Below, one piece after another: positions 8,932 through 17,617 of a stretch of 41,686 nt of DNA. The stretch comes from Blastococcus sp. KM273128 (lineage in GTDB: Bacteria > Actinomycetota > Actinomycetes > Mycobacteriales > Geodermatophilaceae), in NCBI RefSeq assembly GCF_021698975.1, contig NZ_SSXA01000050.1, positions 1-41,686 of the forward strand, written 5' to 3'. The first letter of the stretch is position 1; the number at the start of each line of letters is the position of its first letter. Below the pieces are notes generated by a model. It worked only from the letters and a program-made list of their open reading frames with translations. It was not told the origin of the DNA and did not search any database. A program made the translations under genes and the position numbers.

Positions 8932-9495
8932 TCAGGAGCGGTCGAGTCCGTCGTCGGCGGCCAGCAGCGCGTACCCGAGGTACACCAGCAGCGCGGCGAA
9001 CGGCGCGGCGGCCAGACCGGGCAACGAGCTGAGCACCAGCCCCGTGGTCACCTCGACGCCCACCTCGCCCAGCTGCGCCTCCGTCGGCGGGGGCGCCAGC
9101 AGCTCCCCGAGCTGCCAGGCGAGCACGGCGGCCGCCGAGGTCCCGACCGCGAGGGCGACGAGCATGCCCACCCCGCGGCCGCGGCGGACCCGCCACGCGG
9201 CCGCTCCGGCCAGCGCGCCCAGCCCGAGCAGCAGGAGGACGAACACGGCGTCGTCGGCCACCCGGACCTCCGCCGCGGGCGGGCCGACCGGTACCGGGCC
9301 GGTCTCGGTGACCTGGAAGTCGGCCCGCGGCGCCAGCAGCCACCAGAGCACCCCGGTCGGCAGCCCGGCGAGCACCAGCCCCACCAGCAGCGGGCGGGCG
9401 GCGCGCAGGTCCTCGCGGACCTCCGCCATCCCCCGCCAGTAGGCGTGCACGGGCACCCCCGGGGCGGGCTGGACGGGCAGCGGTGAGGTGGTCAC
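8932..9495 (-). CDS. Four-helix membrane protein, possibly DUF2567-like
   Basis: About 187 residues with four predicted helices (near 35-53, 81-100, 107-127 and 147-175). Between the first two is a polar external segment (APRADFQVTETGPVPVG). That architecture and the ADDAVFVLLLLGLGALAG stretch resemble the actinobacterial DUF2567 family, but I cannot confirm this without a search. The start is uncertain: TTG 9510, GTG 9495 or ATG 9429 (MAEVREDLRAARP). It begins about 45 nt downstream of the dnaE stop on the same strand and may be cotranscribed with it. Function is unknown. Confidence 0.65.
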   Translation of the reverse strand: MTTSPLPVQPAPGVPVHAYWRGMAEVREDLRAARPLLVGLVLAGLPTGVLWWLLAPRADFQVTETGPVPVGPPAAEVRVADDAVFVLLLLGLGALAGAAAWRVRRGRGVGMLVALAVGTSAAAVLAWQLGELLAPPPTEAQLGEVGVEVTTGLVLSSLPGLAAAPFAALLVYLGYALLAADDGLDRS

Positions 9496-9540
9496 CGCCC
9501 CAGTGAACAACGAGCGCGCGCCCGGCGGCGCGAGGGCCTC

Positions 9541-12500
9541 CTAGAGCAGCGCCACGCTCGTCGGGCCGAGGAGGGCCTTGATGTCGCCCATCAGCGCCGT
9601 GCTGGGGCGCACCCGGAGCCCCTGGTCCAGGCGGAGCACCGTCTCGCGGCTGCCGTTGACCAGCTTGAGCTGCACCTCCGTCGTCCCCGGGTGGCTGCCC
9701 AGCACCTCGCGGAGCCGCTCGACGACCGGCGGCGTGCAACGGGCGGCCGCCATGGAGACCAGCACCGGTCCGCGCGGCCCCTCGGTGAGCTCGGGGGTGG
9801 TCACCTCGGAGCCGAACAGCGAGGGCTGGTCGTCCCGGCGGCTGATCCGCCCCTTGACGACGACGATCTGGTCGCGGACGACCTTCTCCGAGACCTCGGC
9901 CCAGGTCTTGGGGAAGAACAGCACCTCGATGCCGGACTCGAGGTCCTCGAGCGTGGCGATCGCCCACGGCGCGCCCTGCTTGTTGGTGCGCGGGGAGACC
10001 GAGGTGAGGATGCCGGCGATGGTCACGTTCGCGCCGTCCTCGACCCCACCGGCGTTGATCTCGGCGATGGGGGTGTCGGCGTTGGCCGCCAGCACGTGCT
10101 CGACGCCGTGCAACGGGTGGTCGGAGACGTACAGGCCGAGCATGTCGCGCTCGAACATCAGCCGCTCGCTCTTGGACCAGTCGGCGGTGGGGATGGTGAT
10201 GTCCAGCGCGCTGCCGAACGGGTCCTCGGCCGCGTCCCCCTCGCCGAAGCTGCCGAACAGGTCGAACTGGCCCTCGGCCTCCTTGCGCTTGAGCCCCATC
10301 GCGGAGTCGACCGCCTGCGCGTGGATCGCGACGATCCCCTGGCGCGAGTGGCCCAGGGAGTCGAAGGCGCCGGCCTTGGCCAGGGACTCGATGACCTTCT
10401 TGTTGCAGGCCACCGTGTCGATCTTGCGCATGAAGTCGGCGAAGTCCTTGAACGCGCCCTTCTCCTCCCGCGCCCGGACGATCGACTCGACGACGTTGGT
10501 GCCGACGTTGCGGACCGACGCCAGGCCGAAGCGGATGTCGGTGCCGACGGCGGTGAAGTCCCAGGAGGACTCGTTCACGTCCGGCGGGAGCACCTTGATG
10601 CCCATCCGGCGGCACTCGGCCAGGTAGATCGGCCGGCGGTCCTTGTCGTCCTGGACGCTGGTGAGCAGCCCGGCCATGTACTCGGCCGGGTAGTTGGCCT
10701 TGAGGTAGGCCGTCCAGTACGACACCAGGCCGTAGGCGGCCGAGTGGGCCTTGTTGAACGCGTAGTCGGCGAACGGGACGAGGATGTCCCACAGCGTCTT
10801 GATCGCGGCGCTGGAGAAGCCGTTGGCCTTCATCCCCGCCTCGAAGCCGACGAACTCGGCGTCCAGGACCGACTTCTTCTTCTTGCCCATCGCGCGGCGC
10901 AGCAGGTCGGCCTTGCCGAGCGAGTACCCGGCGACCTTCTGCGCGATCGCCATGACCTGCTCCTGGTAGACGATCAGGCCGTAGGTCTGGCCGAGGATGT
11001 CCTCGAGCGGCTCGGCGAGCTCGGGGTGGATCGGCGTGATCTCCTGCTGGCCGTTCTTGCGCAGCGCGTAGTTGGTGTGCGAGTTCGCGCCCATCGGGCC
11101 GGGGCGGTAGAGCGCGCCGACGGCGGAGATGTCCTCGAAGTTGTCCGGCCGCATGAGGCGCAGCAGCGAGCGCATCGGCCCGCCGTCGAACTGGAAGACC
11201 CCGAGGGTGTCGCCGCGGCTGAGCAGCGCGTAGGTGTTCGGGTCGGTGAGGTCCTTGCTGATCTCGTCGAGGTCGATCGGCTCCTTGCCGTTGATCACGA
11301 TGTTGCGCAGCGCGTCGTCGATGACCGTGAGGTTGCGCAGGCCGAGGAAGTCCATCTTCAGCAGGCCGAGCGTCTCGCAGGTCGGGTAGTCGAACTGCGT
11401 GATGACCGCCCCGTCGGCCTCGCGCCGCATGATCGGGATCGAGTCGATCAGCGGGTAGCGGCCGATGATGACGCCGGCCGCGTGCACGCCCCACTGGCGC
11501 TTCAGCCCCTCGAGCTTGCGGGCCTGGTCGACGACCTCGGCCGCGCCCGGGTCGGACTCGTAGCGGGCGCGGAACTCCGCGGCCTCCTTGTAGCGCGGGT
11601 GGGCCGGGTCGAAGACGCCCGACAGCGGGATGCCCTTGCCCATGACGTCCGGCGGCATGAGCTTGGTCAGCTCGTCGCCCACCGAGTAGGGCCGGTCCAG
11701 CACGCGCGCGGCGTCCTTGATCGCGGCCTTGGCCTTGATCGTCCCGTAGGTGACGATCTGGCTGACCCGCTCCTCGCCGTACTTCTTCGAGACGTACTGG
11801 ATGACCTCCCCGCGCCGGCGGTCGTCGAAGTCGATGTCGACGTCGGGCATGGAGACGCGCTCGGGGTTGAGAAAGCGCTCGAAGATCAGCCCGTGCTGCA
11901 GGGGGTCGAGGTCGGTGATGCCCATGGCGTAGGCGGCCAGCGAGCCCGCCGCCGAGCCACGCCCGGGGCCCACCCGGATGCCGTTGTCCTTGGCCCAGTT
12001 GATGAAGTCGGCGACCACGAGGAAGTACCCCGGGAAGCCCATCTGGGTGATGATCCCGACCTCGTAGTCGGCCTGCTTGCGCACGTGGTCGGGGATGCCG
12101 CCCGGGTAGCGCTTGTGCAGGCCGCGCTCGACCTCCTTGACGAACCAGGAGGTCTCGTCCTCCCCCGGGGGCAGGGGGAAGCGCGGCATGAGGTCGGCGC
12201 CCTCGGTGAAGGTGACCTCGCACTGCTCGGCGACCAGCAGGGTGTTGTCGCAGGCCTCGCGGAGGTCGCCGGTGAACAGCGCCCGCATCTCGGCGGCGGA
12301 CTTCAGGTAGTAGCCGTCACCGTTGAACTTGAAGCGGTTGGGCTCGTTGAGCCGCGACCCGGTCTGGATGCACAGCAGGGCGTCGTGCGCCTCGGCGTCC
12401 TCCTTGTGCGTGTAGTGCAGGTCGTTGGTGGCCAGCAGCGGGATGCCGAGGTCCTTCGCGATGGCCATCAGGGCCGGGCGGGTCTTCTGCTCGATGGCCA

Positions 12501-13101
12501 GGCCGTGGTCCATCAGCTCGGCGTAGAAGTTCTCCCGCCCGAAGATGTCCTGGAAATCGGCGGCCGCCTGGCGCGCCTTGTCCTCCTTGCCGGCGCGCAG
12601 CCACATGTTCACCTCGCCCGACGGGCAGCCGGTGGTGGCGATCAGGCCCTTGCCGTAGCGCTCCAGCAGGTCGCGGTCGAACCGCGGCTTGCGGTACTGG
12701 CCCTCGAGGCTGGCCAGCGAGGAGATGCGGAAGAGGTTGTGCATCCCCTCGGTGGTGCGGGCCAGCAGCGTCATGTGGGTGTAGGCGGCCTTGCCCCGGT
12801 TCGAGCCGCCGTCACCCTCCTCGTCGATGAGGTTGTCGCCGAAGTCGAACGGCGCGCGGTCGAAGCGCGAGCCCGGGGTGTAGTACCCCTCCATGCCGAT
12901 GATCGGCTTCACGCCCGCCGCGTTCGCCTGCTTGTAGAAGTCGTAGGCGCCGAAGACGTTGCCGTGGTCGGTCATCGCCAGCGCCGGCATGCCCTGCTCG
13001 GCCGCGGCCTTGGTGACCTCGGGCAGCTTCGCCGCGCCGTCGAGCATCGAGTACTCGGTGTGCACGTGCAGGTGCACGAACGAATCGGACGGGCTGCTCA
13101 C
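9541..13101 (-). CDS. dnaE: DNA polymerase III alpha subunit DnaE (DnaE1 type)
   Basis: This is the 1186-residue replicative polymerase. The N-terminal PHP domain (about 8-290) keeps its metal-ligand set, including HLHVHTEYS (10-18), MTDHGN (43-48), ELMDHGL and NDLHYTHKEDAEAHD. In mycobacterial DnaE1 an intact PHP site provides proofreading. The polymerase site has the Asp pair in PDVDIDFDD (D420, D422) and the later KMDFLGLRNL aspartate. A helix-hairpin-helix/beta-clamp-binding region and an OB-fold (ITIAGILTSVSPR) come before the end. The ATG start (MSSPSDSFVHLHVH) fits the family. The length and the intact PHP separate it from the shorter DnaE2. Confidence 0.96.
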   Translation of the reverse strand: MSSPSDSFVHLHVHTEYSMLDGAAKLPEVTKAAAEQGMPALAMTDHGNVFGAYDFYKQANAAGVKPIIGMEGYYTPGSRFDRAPFDFGDNLIDEEGDGGSNRGKAAYTHMTLLARTTEGMHNLFRISSLASLEGQYRKPRFDRDLLERYGKGLIATTGCPSGEVNMWLRAGKEDKARQAAADFQDIFGRENFYAELMDHGLAIEQKTRPALMAIAKDLGIPLLATNDLHYTHKEDAEAHDALLCIQTGSRLNEPNRFKFNGDGYYLKSAAEMRALFTGDLREACDNTLLVAEQCEVTFTEGADLMPRFPLPPGEDETSWFVKEVERGLHKRYPGGIPDHVRKQADYEVGIITQMGFPGYFLVVADFINWAKDNGIRVGPGRGSAAGSLAAYAMGITDLDPLQHGLIFERFLNPERVSMPDVDIDFDDRRRGEVIQYVSKKYGEERVSQIVTYGTIKAKAAIKDAARVLDRPYSVGDELTKLMPPDVMGKGIPLSGVFDPAHPRYKEAAEFRARYESDPGAAEVVDQARKLEGLKRQWGVHAAGVIIGRYPLIDSIPIMRREADGAVITQFDYPTCETLGLLKMDFLGLRNLTVIDDALRNIVINGKEPIDLDEISKDLTDPNTYALLSRGDTLGVFQFDGGPMRSLLRLMRPDNFEDISAVGALYRPGPMGANSHTNYALRKNGQQEITPIHPELAEPLEDILGQTYGLIVYQEQVMAIAQKVAGYSLGKADLLRRAMGKKKKSVLDAEFVGFEAGMKANGFSSAAIKTLWDILVPFADYAFNKAHSAAYGLVSYWTAYLKANYPAEYMAGLLTSVQDDKDRRPIYLAECRRMGIKVLPPDVNESSWDFTAVGTDIRFGLASVRNVGTNVVESIVRAREEKGAFKDFADFMRKIDTVACNKKVIESLAKAGAFDSLGHSRQGIVAIHAQAVDSAMGLKRKEAEGQFDLFGSFGEGDAAEDPFGSALDITIPTADWSKSERLMFERDMLGLYVSDHPLHGVEHVLAANADTPIAEINAGGVEDGANVTIAGILTSVSPRTNKQGAPWAIATLEDLESGIEVLFFPKTWAEVSEKVVRDQIVVVKGRISRRDDQPSLFGSEVTTPELTEGPRGPVLVSMAAARCTPPVVERLREVLGSHPGTTEVQLKLVNGSRETVLRLDQGLRVRPSTALMGDIKALLGPTSVALL

Positions 13102-13301
13102 AGCGGGTCTGGCTCCTCACGGGTCGTGCGTGCCCGGCCGGCGTCACGCGGCGGGCGACCGGCGGGGAAGACCGGCGGTGCGTGCGGGGGGCGGCAGGCA
13201 CCGGCGGGCCGGTGCGTCGATCCTCGCACTGGTTCTGTTCTACGCCGAGGGTCTGACAGGACGTGTCTCCTCACACCGGACCGCTCCGTCACATGCGGCG
13301 C
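13102..13301. other. dnaE upstream region with a small palindrome
   Basis: This 200-nt stretch separates the dnaE start from the GNAT stop. It holds a palindrome, GCACCGGC-GG-GCCGGTGC (13198-13215), in the presumed dnaE leader, and GAGGAT on the minus strand near 13217 that could be a -10 box. I see no convincing -35, no LexA-like box and no gene. Confidence 0.35.
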
Positions 13302-13736
13302 TCAGGGCAGCGGTCGCCGCATGGTGATGTGCGCGATGCCGGCCTCCTCGTAGACCTCGCCGACGGCGGTGTAGCCGGCGCGCTCGTAGAACCGGCGGGC
13401 CGGGAGCTGGGCGTGCAGCACCACCTCGCGGGCCCCGCGGTCCACCGCCTGCCGGTGCAGCTCCGCGAGCACCGCGGCGCCGTGGCCGCGGCCGCGCACC
13501 CCGGCGTCGGCGGCCATCCGGCCGATTCGCGCCGTGGCCCCGTCGAGCAGCAGTCGCCCGGTCGCGACCACGCGGCCGGCGTCGTCCCGGCTGAGCACGT
13601 GGACCGCGGTCCCGTCGGCGGCGTCCTGCTCGATCTCCGGCGGGACGCCCTGCTCCTCGACGAACACCCGCGTGCGCAGGGCCAGGACCTCGGCCAGGTC
13701 GGCGGGGGCGGCGACCTGCGCGGTGGGGCTGGGCAC
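13302..13736 (-). CDS. GNAT family N-acetyltransferase
   Basis: A compact 144-residue GNAT with the acetyl-CoA loop VRGRGHGAAVL (about 79-89) and the closing FYERAGYTAVGEVYEEAGIAHITM segment split over the last strands. The RTRVFVEEQGVP start resembles the ElaA-like subgroup, whose members act on small molecules; the substrate here is unknown. The start is GTG 13736. GAGAAT sits 6 nt before it, the same spacing seen before ileS, suggesting a leaderless mRNA. It is in line with the CPBP gene upstream but probably has its own promoter. Confidence 0.85.
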   Translation of the reverse strand: MPSPTAQVAAPADLAEVLALRTRVFVEEQGVPPEIEQDAADGTAVHVLSRDDAGRVVATGRLLLDGATARIGRMAADAGVRGRGHGAAVLAELHRQAVDRGAREVVLHAQLPARRFYERAGYTAVGEVYEEAGIAHITMRRPLP

Positions 13737-13742
13737 CGGCCC

Positions 13743-13748
13743 ATTCTC
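13743..13748 (-). promoter_or_regulatory. Candidate -10 box of a leaderless transcript (GNAT gene)
   Basis: GAGAAT on the minus strand is followed by GGGCCG and then the GTG start. It matches the GAGAAT-GGGTGCC-GTG arrangement before ileS. Confidence 0.45.
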
Positions 13749-13769
13749 GCCCCCGCCGCGGCGGGCCGG

Positions 13770-14573
13770 TCAGCGCCCCGGCGGGCCGCCCGCCTCGTGC
13801 ACCGACGCCGGGAGCGCGCTGGCCGGCACCAGCAGGAACCGCAGGTCGATGAGCGCGTGCAGGAGCACGGGCAGCAGCAGCGAGCCGGTGTCCACGTAGA
13901 CCAGCGCCATCACACCGCCCAGCACGCCGGTCAGGACGATCCCGGCGCGGCCCTGGTAGGCGTGCGCGAGGCCGAAGGCGACCGCCGCGACGACCACGAG
14001 CACCCAGGTGGGCGGGCCGCCGGCGACGGCCGCGACCACGGCGAGGAAGAAGCCCCGGTACAGCCACTCCTCGCACACCCCGGCGGTGACGCCGACCAGC
14101 GTGAACAGCCGCCGCTCCCCCTCGGTGCGGGGCAGCAGCGCCAGGGTGGACTGCCCGGGCGGCTCGGCGTGCCGGCCCTCCCCGGGGCGGCGAGCCGATC
14201 GGGCGGCCTCGAGCAGCGCTCCCGCCCGCAGCTGGCGGGTGGAGGCGACGACGAACAGCAGCACCACCACGACGACGACGACCGTCCCCGGCCCGGGCCA
14301 CCCCCGCGGCCAGACCAGCCCGACGGCCGCGGCGTCGACCCCCGGCGAGGCCAGCCAGACGACGGAGGCGACCACCGCCAGCCCCCACTCGAGGACCAGC
14401 AGCCGCCGGTAGAACGAGCGGCGCGCCCCCGCGTCGGTGCGCAGCCGCCCTTCGAACCGGCGGTGCAGCACGTGACCGACGACGGGCTCCCCCACCACCA
14501 GGTAGGCCGCCACGACCACCGCGGCCAGCGCCGCCGGGCCGAAGGCGTCGAGGGCGACCGGCAGGGTCGTCAC
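13770..14573 (-). CDS. CPBP family intramembrane metalloprotease-like protein
   Basis: A 267-residue polytopic membrane protein (CaaX protease and bacteriocin-processing family). The family motif is EEWLYRG, with E168, E169 and R173, followed by a second motif GLAHAYQG with H204 and a hydrophobic GVLGGVMALVYV helix. About seven hydrophobic segments are visible, with a polar loop at 114-152. The start is the ATG at 14573 (MTTLPVALDA), just after the stop of the RluD-type gene. Bacterial members are variously tied to processing or immunity; no target can be inferred here. Confidence 0.85.
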   Translation of the reverse strand: MTTLPVALDAFGPAALAAVVVAAYLVVGEPVVGHVLHRRFEGRLRTDAGARRSFYRRLLVLEWGLAVVASVVWLASPGVDAAAVGLVWPRGWPGPGTVVVVVVVLLFVVASTRQLRAGALLEAARSARRPGEGRHAEPPGQSTLALLPRTEGERRLFTLVGVTAGVCEEWLYRGFFLAVVAAVAGGPPTWVLVVVAAVAFGLAHAYQGRAGIVLTGVLGGVMALVYVDTGSLLLPVLLHALIDLRFLLVPASALPASVHEAGGPPGR

Positions 14574-14583
14574 CGCCGGTGGG

Positions 14584-15522
14584 TCAGGCCTCGGCGCGCA
14601 GCACGGCCAGCGCGCCGGCGAGGTCGGGCGGGTAGGCGCTGGTGAACTCGACGAACTGCCCGTCGGCCGGGTGCGGGAAGCCCAGCCGCACCGCGTGCAG
14701 CCACTGCCGGGCCACCCCGAGGCGGGCGGCCAGCGTCGGATCGGCGCCGTAGGTCGTGTCGCCCACGCAGGGGTGGCGCAGCGCGGAGAAGTGCACCCGG
14801 ATCTGGTGGGTGCGGCCGGTCTCCAGCCTGATGTCGACCAGGCTGGCCGCGGCGAACGCCTCGGTCACCTCGTAGTGGGTCACCGAGGGGCGGCCGCCGC
14901 TGACGACGGCGAACTTCCAGTCGTGCCGCGGGTGCCGGTCGATGGGCGCGTCGATGGTGCCGCGCGAGGGGTCGGGGTGGCCCTGCACGAGCGCGTGGTA
15001 GCCCTTCGCCACCGTCCGCTCCTTGAAGGCGGCCTTGAGCGCGGTGTAGGCCCGCTCGCTCTTGGCGACGACCATGACGCCGGTCGTGGCGGCGTCCAGC
15101 CGGTGCACCACGCCCTGCCGCTCGGCGGCGCCGGACGTGGAGATGCGGTACCCGGCGGCGGCCAGGCCGCCGATCACCGTGGGCCCGTCCCAGCCGGGGC
15201 TGGGGTGGGCCGCGACCCCGACCGGCTTGTCGACGACCACCAGGTCGTCGTCGTCGTGCAGGACCGTCATGCCCTCGACCGGCTGCGGCGGGGCCGGCTC
15301 GCCCGGCGGGGGCGGCAGCTCCACCTCCAGCCAGCTGCCCCCGGTCAGCCGGTCACCCTTGCCGCGCGCCCGGCCGTCGACGACGACGTGGCCGGCGTCG
15401 GCGAGCTCGGCCGCCGTCGTGCGGGGGAGGCCGAAGAGCCGGGAGAGGGCCTGGTCCACCCGCTGGCCCTCCAGGCCGTCGGGCACCGGGAGGGCCCGGT
15501 GCAGGCCGGGAGTGCTGGTCAC
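14584..15522 (-). CDS. rluD: RluA/RluD family ribosomal pseudouridine synthase
   Basis: A 312-residue RNA-modifying enzyme with an N-terminal S4-like domain (about 18-70) and a pseudouridine synthase domain. The catalytic Asp is D143 in [11 protein letters not shown]. Supporting motifs are [12 protein letters not shown] (97-108), YHALVQG and [13 protein letters not shown]. Position next to lspA and length match RluD, which modifies the 23S rRNA helix 69 loop, but the exact target is inferred. I chose GTG 15522 over ATG 15531. CACAAT-GGGTGCC-GTG mirrors the ileS start, suggesting a leaderless transcript beginning at the GTG. Confidence 0.9.
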   Translation of the reverse strand: MTSTPGLHRALPVPDGLEGQRVDQALSRLFGLPRTTAAELADAGHVVVDGRARGKGDRLTGGSWLEVELPPPPGEPAPPQPVEGMTVLHDDDDLVVVDKPVGVAAHPSPGWDGPTVIGGLAAAGYRISTSGAAERQGVVHRLDAATTGVMVVAKSERAYTALKAAFKERTVAKGYHALVQGHPDPSRGTIDAPIDRHPRHDWKFAVVSGGRPSVTHYEVTEAFAAASLVDIRLETGRTHQIRVHFSALRHPCVGDTTYGADPTLAARLGVARQWLHAVRLGFPHPADGQFVEFTSAYPPDLAGALAVLRAEA

Positions 15523-15605
15523 GGCACCCATTGTGCGGGTCGGTGCGGAGGAGGCGGTGGAACGGCCCGGGTCCGCGAGCGGCGGCGGGCGGCCGAGCCC
15601 TCGCC

Positions 15606-16187
15606 CTACGCGGTGCCGGGCCGCTCGGCGCCGCTGCGGCTGCCGTCGAACTCGACCCCCCGCAGGGCCAGGACCACGCCGAGGACTCCCCCGCAGACGA
15701 TCGCCGAGTCGGCCACGTTGAACACCGGCCACACGCTCCCGTCGGGCCCGAACACCGACAGGAAGTCGACGACGCCGCCGCGCAGGAAGCCCGGGTCGCG
15801 GAACACCCGGTCGACCAGGTTGCCCAGCGCCCCGCCGAGGACCAGCCCCAGCGCCACCGCCCAGCCCGTGGACCACAGGCGACGGGCGGTGCGCACGATG
15901 ACGACGGCCACGACGGCGGCGATCAGGCTGAACACCACCGTCGCGCCCTCCGCGAACGAGAACGCGGCGCCGGTGTTGCGCAGGTTGGTGAGGTACAGCG
16001 CGCCACCCAGGACGCGGATGTCCTCCCCCGGTTCGATGGTCGCGACGACCACCAGCTTGGTGACCAGGTCGAGGACGAAGACGGCGGCGGCCAGGGACAG
16101 CAGCAGCCGGGTGCGCGGCCGGCCGGGCGGCGCGGCGGCGGTGGAGCCACCACCGGCGCCGTCGGCCGGGTCGACGTGCTCGGACAG
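15606..16187 (-). CDS. lspA: Lipoprotein signal peptidase LspA, apparent CTG start
   Basis: This inner-membrane aspartyl protease removes lipoprotein signal peptides, and would process the two lipoprotein binding proteins in this window. The reading has four membrane helices. TM1 (about 27-48) carries the family motif VLDLVTK; then come [20 protein letters not shown] and the catalytic D141 (VVDF) and D160 (FNVADS). The first ATG/GTG/TTG in frame is GTG 16052, which would delete TM1 and its motif. Further upstream there is no ATG, GTG or TTG. A CTG at 16187 has GAGGAG 6 nt before it and gives a normal 193-residue LspA, so I take CTG as the start. Confidence 0.85.
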   Translation of the reverse strand: MSEHVDPADGAGGGSTAAAPPGRPRTRLLLSLAAAVFVLDLVTKLVVVATIEPGEDIRVLGGALYLTNLRNTGAAFSFAEGATVVFSLIAAVVAVVIVRTARRLWSTGWAVALGLVLGGALGNLVDRVFRDPGFLRGGVVDFLSVFGPDGSVWPVFNVADSAIVCGGVLGVVLALRGVEFDGSRSGAERPGTA

Positions 16188-16272
16188 CTCGGGCTCCTCG
16201 GGTCGGCGGGGTGGCGCGGCGGCGCGCCACCCTCGCCGACGACGATAGCCGCGCGCCGCCCCGCCCCGTCCG

Positions 16273-17562
16273 CTACGACCCGACCGCGGTGGCGCCGCCC
16301 GTCCGCACCTGCCCCTCGTCGGCCCGCGAGCCGGCGTGCGAGTCCTCCATCTGCTCCAGCCGGTCCTCGTTGGCCAGCCGGGTGAGCTCGGCGCCGGCCT
16401 CGGCGTCGCGGGTCAGGTTGTCGCCGGTCTCCGGGTCGAAGACGTGCACCTTGCGGCTGTCCAGCCAGAACTCGGCCTCGCGGCCCTCGCGGATCCGGCT
16501 GGTCGCGTCGATGGAGACGATCGCCTGGGTGCGCAGCTCCTCGCTGTCGAGCTCCTTGGACAGGTCGCGCAGCTGCGCCCTGATCGAGTCGGGGGCGTCG
16601 TAGGGGATGTAGGCGTACTGGGAGTCGCCCAGCCACTCGGTGACGTCCACCCGCGCCCGGAAGGTCGAGCCGACCGGCCGCTTGGCCTCGTCGACCAGCG
16701 TGGCGTCCTCGAAGTACTCCGGCCGGATGCCCACGAGGAGCAGGTCGTGCCCGGCGACCGCGGCGGCCCGCTTCTCGTCGAGCTCGATGTCCCCGAACGG
16801 CGTCTTGAGCCGGTTGCCCTCCGGCGTCGCCGGCAGGAAGTTCATCGGCGGGGAGCCGATGAACCCGGCGACGAAGAGGTTGACCGGCTGCTCGTAGAGC
16901 TCGCGGGGCGAGGCGACCTGCTGGATCTTGCCCTTGCGCAGCACGCAGACCCGGTCGCCCAGGGTCATCGCCTCGGTCTGGTCGTGGGTGACGTAGACGG
17001 TGGTGATGCCCAGCCGGCGCTGCAGGCGGGAGATCTCGGTGCGCATCTGGCCGCGGAGCTTGGCGTCGAGGTTCGACAGCGGCTCGTCGAAGAGGAACGC
17101 CTCGGCGTCGCGGACGATGGCCCGGCCCATCGCGACGCGCTGCCGCTGGCCGCCGGAGAGGTTGGCCGGCTTGCGCTCCAGGTGCTCCTTGAGCTCCAGC
17201 ACGTCCGACGCCTCCTCCACCTTGCGGCGGACCTCGTCGTCGGGCGTCTTGGCCAGCCGCAGCGGGAAGGCGATGTTCTCGAACACCGTCATGTGCGGGT
17301 AGAGCGCGTAGTTCTGGAAGACCATCGACAGGTTGCGGTCGCGCGGCGCGAGGTCGTTGACCCGCTTGCCGCCGATGACCATGTCGCCGCTGGTGATGTC
17401 CTCCAGGCCGACGATCATCCGCAGGAGGGTCGACTTCCCGCAGCCGGACGGGCCGACCAGGATCATGAACTCCCCGTCGGCGATGTCCAGGCTGACGTCG
17501 TTCACCGCCGGGAAGCCGTCGCCGTACTGCTTGACGATGTTCTTCATCTCGATGGAGGCCAT
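16273..17562 (-). CDS. sugC: Sugar ABC transporter ATP-binding protein (SugC/UgpC/MsmK type)
   Basis: The 429-residue ATPase of the first sugar importer. It has Walker A GPSGCGKST (38-46), the Q-loop VFQNYALYPH, the intact signature LSGGQRQRVAMGRA, Walker B FLFDEPLSNLD and the switch histidine in VTHDQTEA. A C-terminal TOBE/MalK-type regulatory domain (VGIRPEYFEDA onward) and an extra acidic tail of about 60 residues follow. It lies 55 nt after the second permease gene with a GAGGGG site upstream. ATPases of this type are shared among several importers in Streptomyces (MsiK), which matters because the other ATPase in this window is damaged. Confidence 0.9.
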   Translation of the reverse strand: MASIEMKNIVKQYGDGFPAVNDVSLDIADGEFMILVGPSGCGKSTLLRMIVGLEDITSGDMVIGGKRVNDLAPRDRNLSMVFQNYALYPHMTVFENIAFPLRLAKTPDDEVRRKVEEASDVLELKEHLERKPANLSGGQRQRVAMGRAIVRDAEAFLFDEPLSNLDAKLRGQMRTEISRLQRRLGITTVYVTHDQTEAMTLGDRVCVLRKGKIQQVASPRELYEQPVNLFVAGFIGSPPMNFLPATPEGNRLKTPFGDIELDEKRAAAVAGHDLLLVGIRPEYFEDATLVDEAKRPVGSTFRARVDVTEWLGDSQYAYIPYDAPDSIRAQLRDLSKELDSEELRTQAIVSIDATSRIREGREAEFWLDSRKVHVFDPETGDNLTRDAEAGAELTRLANEDRLEQMEDSHAGSRADEGQVRTGGATAVGS

Positions 17563-17617
17563 CAGGATTCGTCCCCTCGCTGGGTCGATGAGGTGCAGCT
17601 GCGGTCGGTCACGGCGA

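Noticed and set aside
13102..13301. SOS (LexA) box in front of dnaE
   Set aside because: The repeated AGAAC motif is direct, not inverted, and does not match the actinobacterial TCGAAC-N4-GTTCGA pattern.
9691..13353. 1220-codon rightward open frame opposite dnaE
   Set aside because: No recognisable domain; it mirrors the codon pattern of dnaE, which carries all polymerase motifs.
15606..16052. lspA as a truncated gene or frameshift
   Set aside because: The frame continues upstream through TM1 and the LDLVTK motif without interruption; only a conventional start codon is missing.
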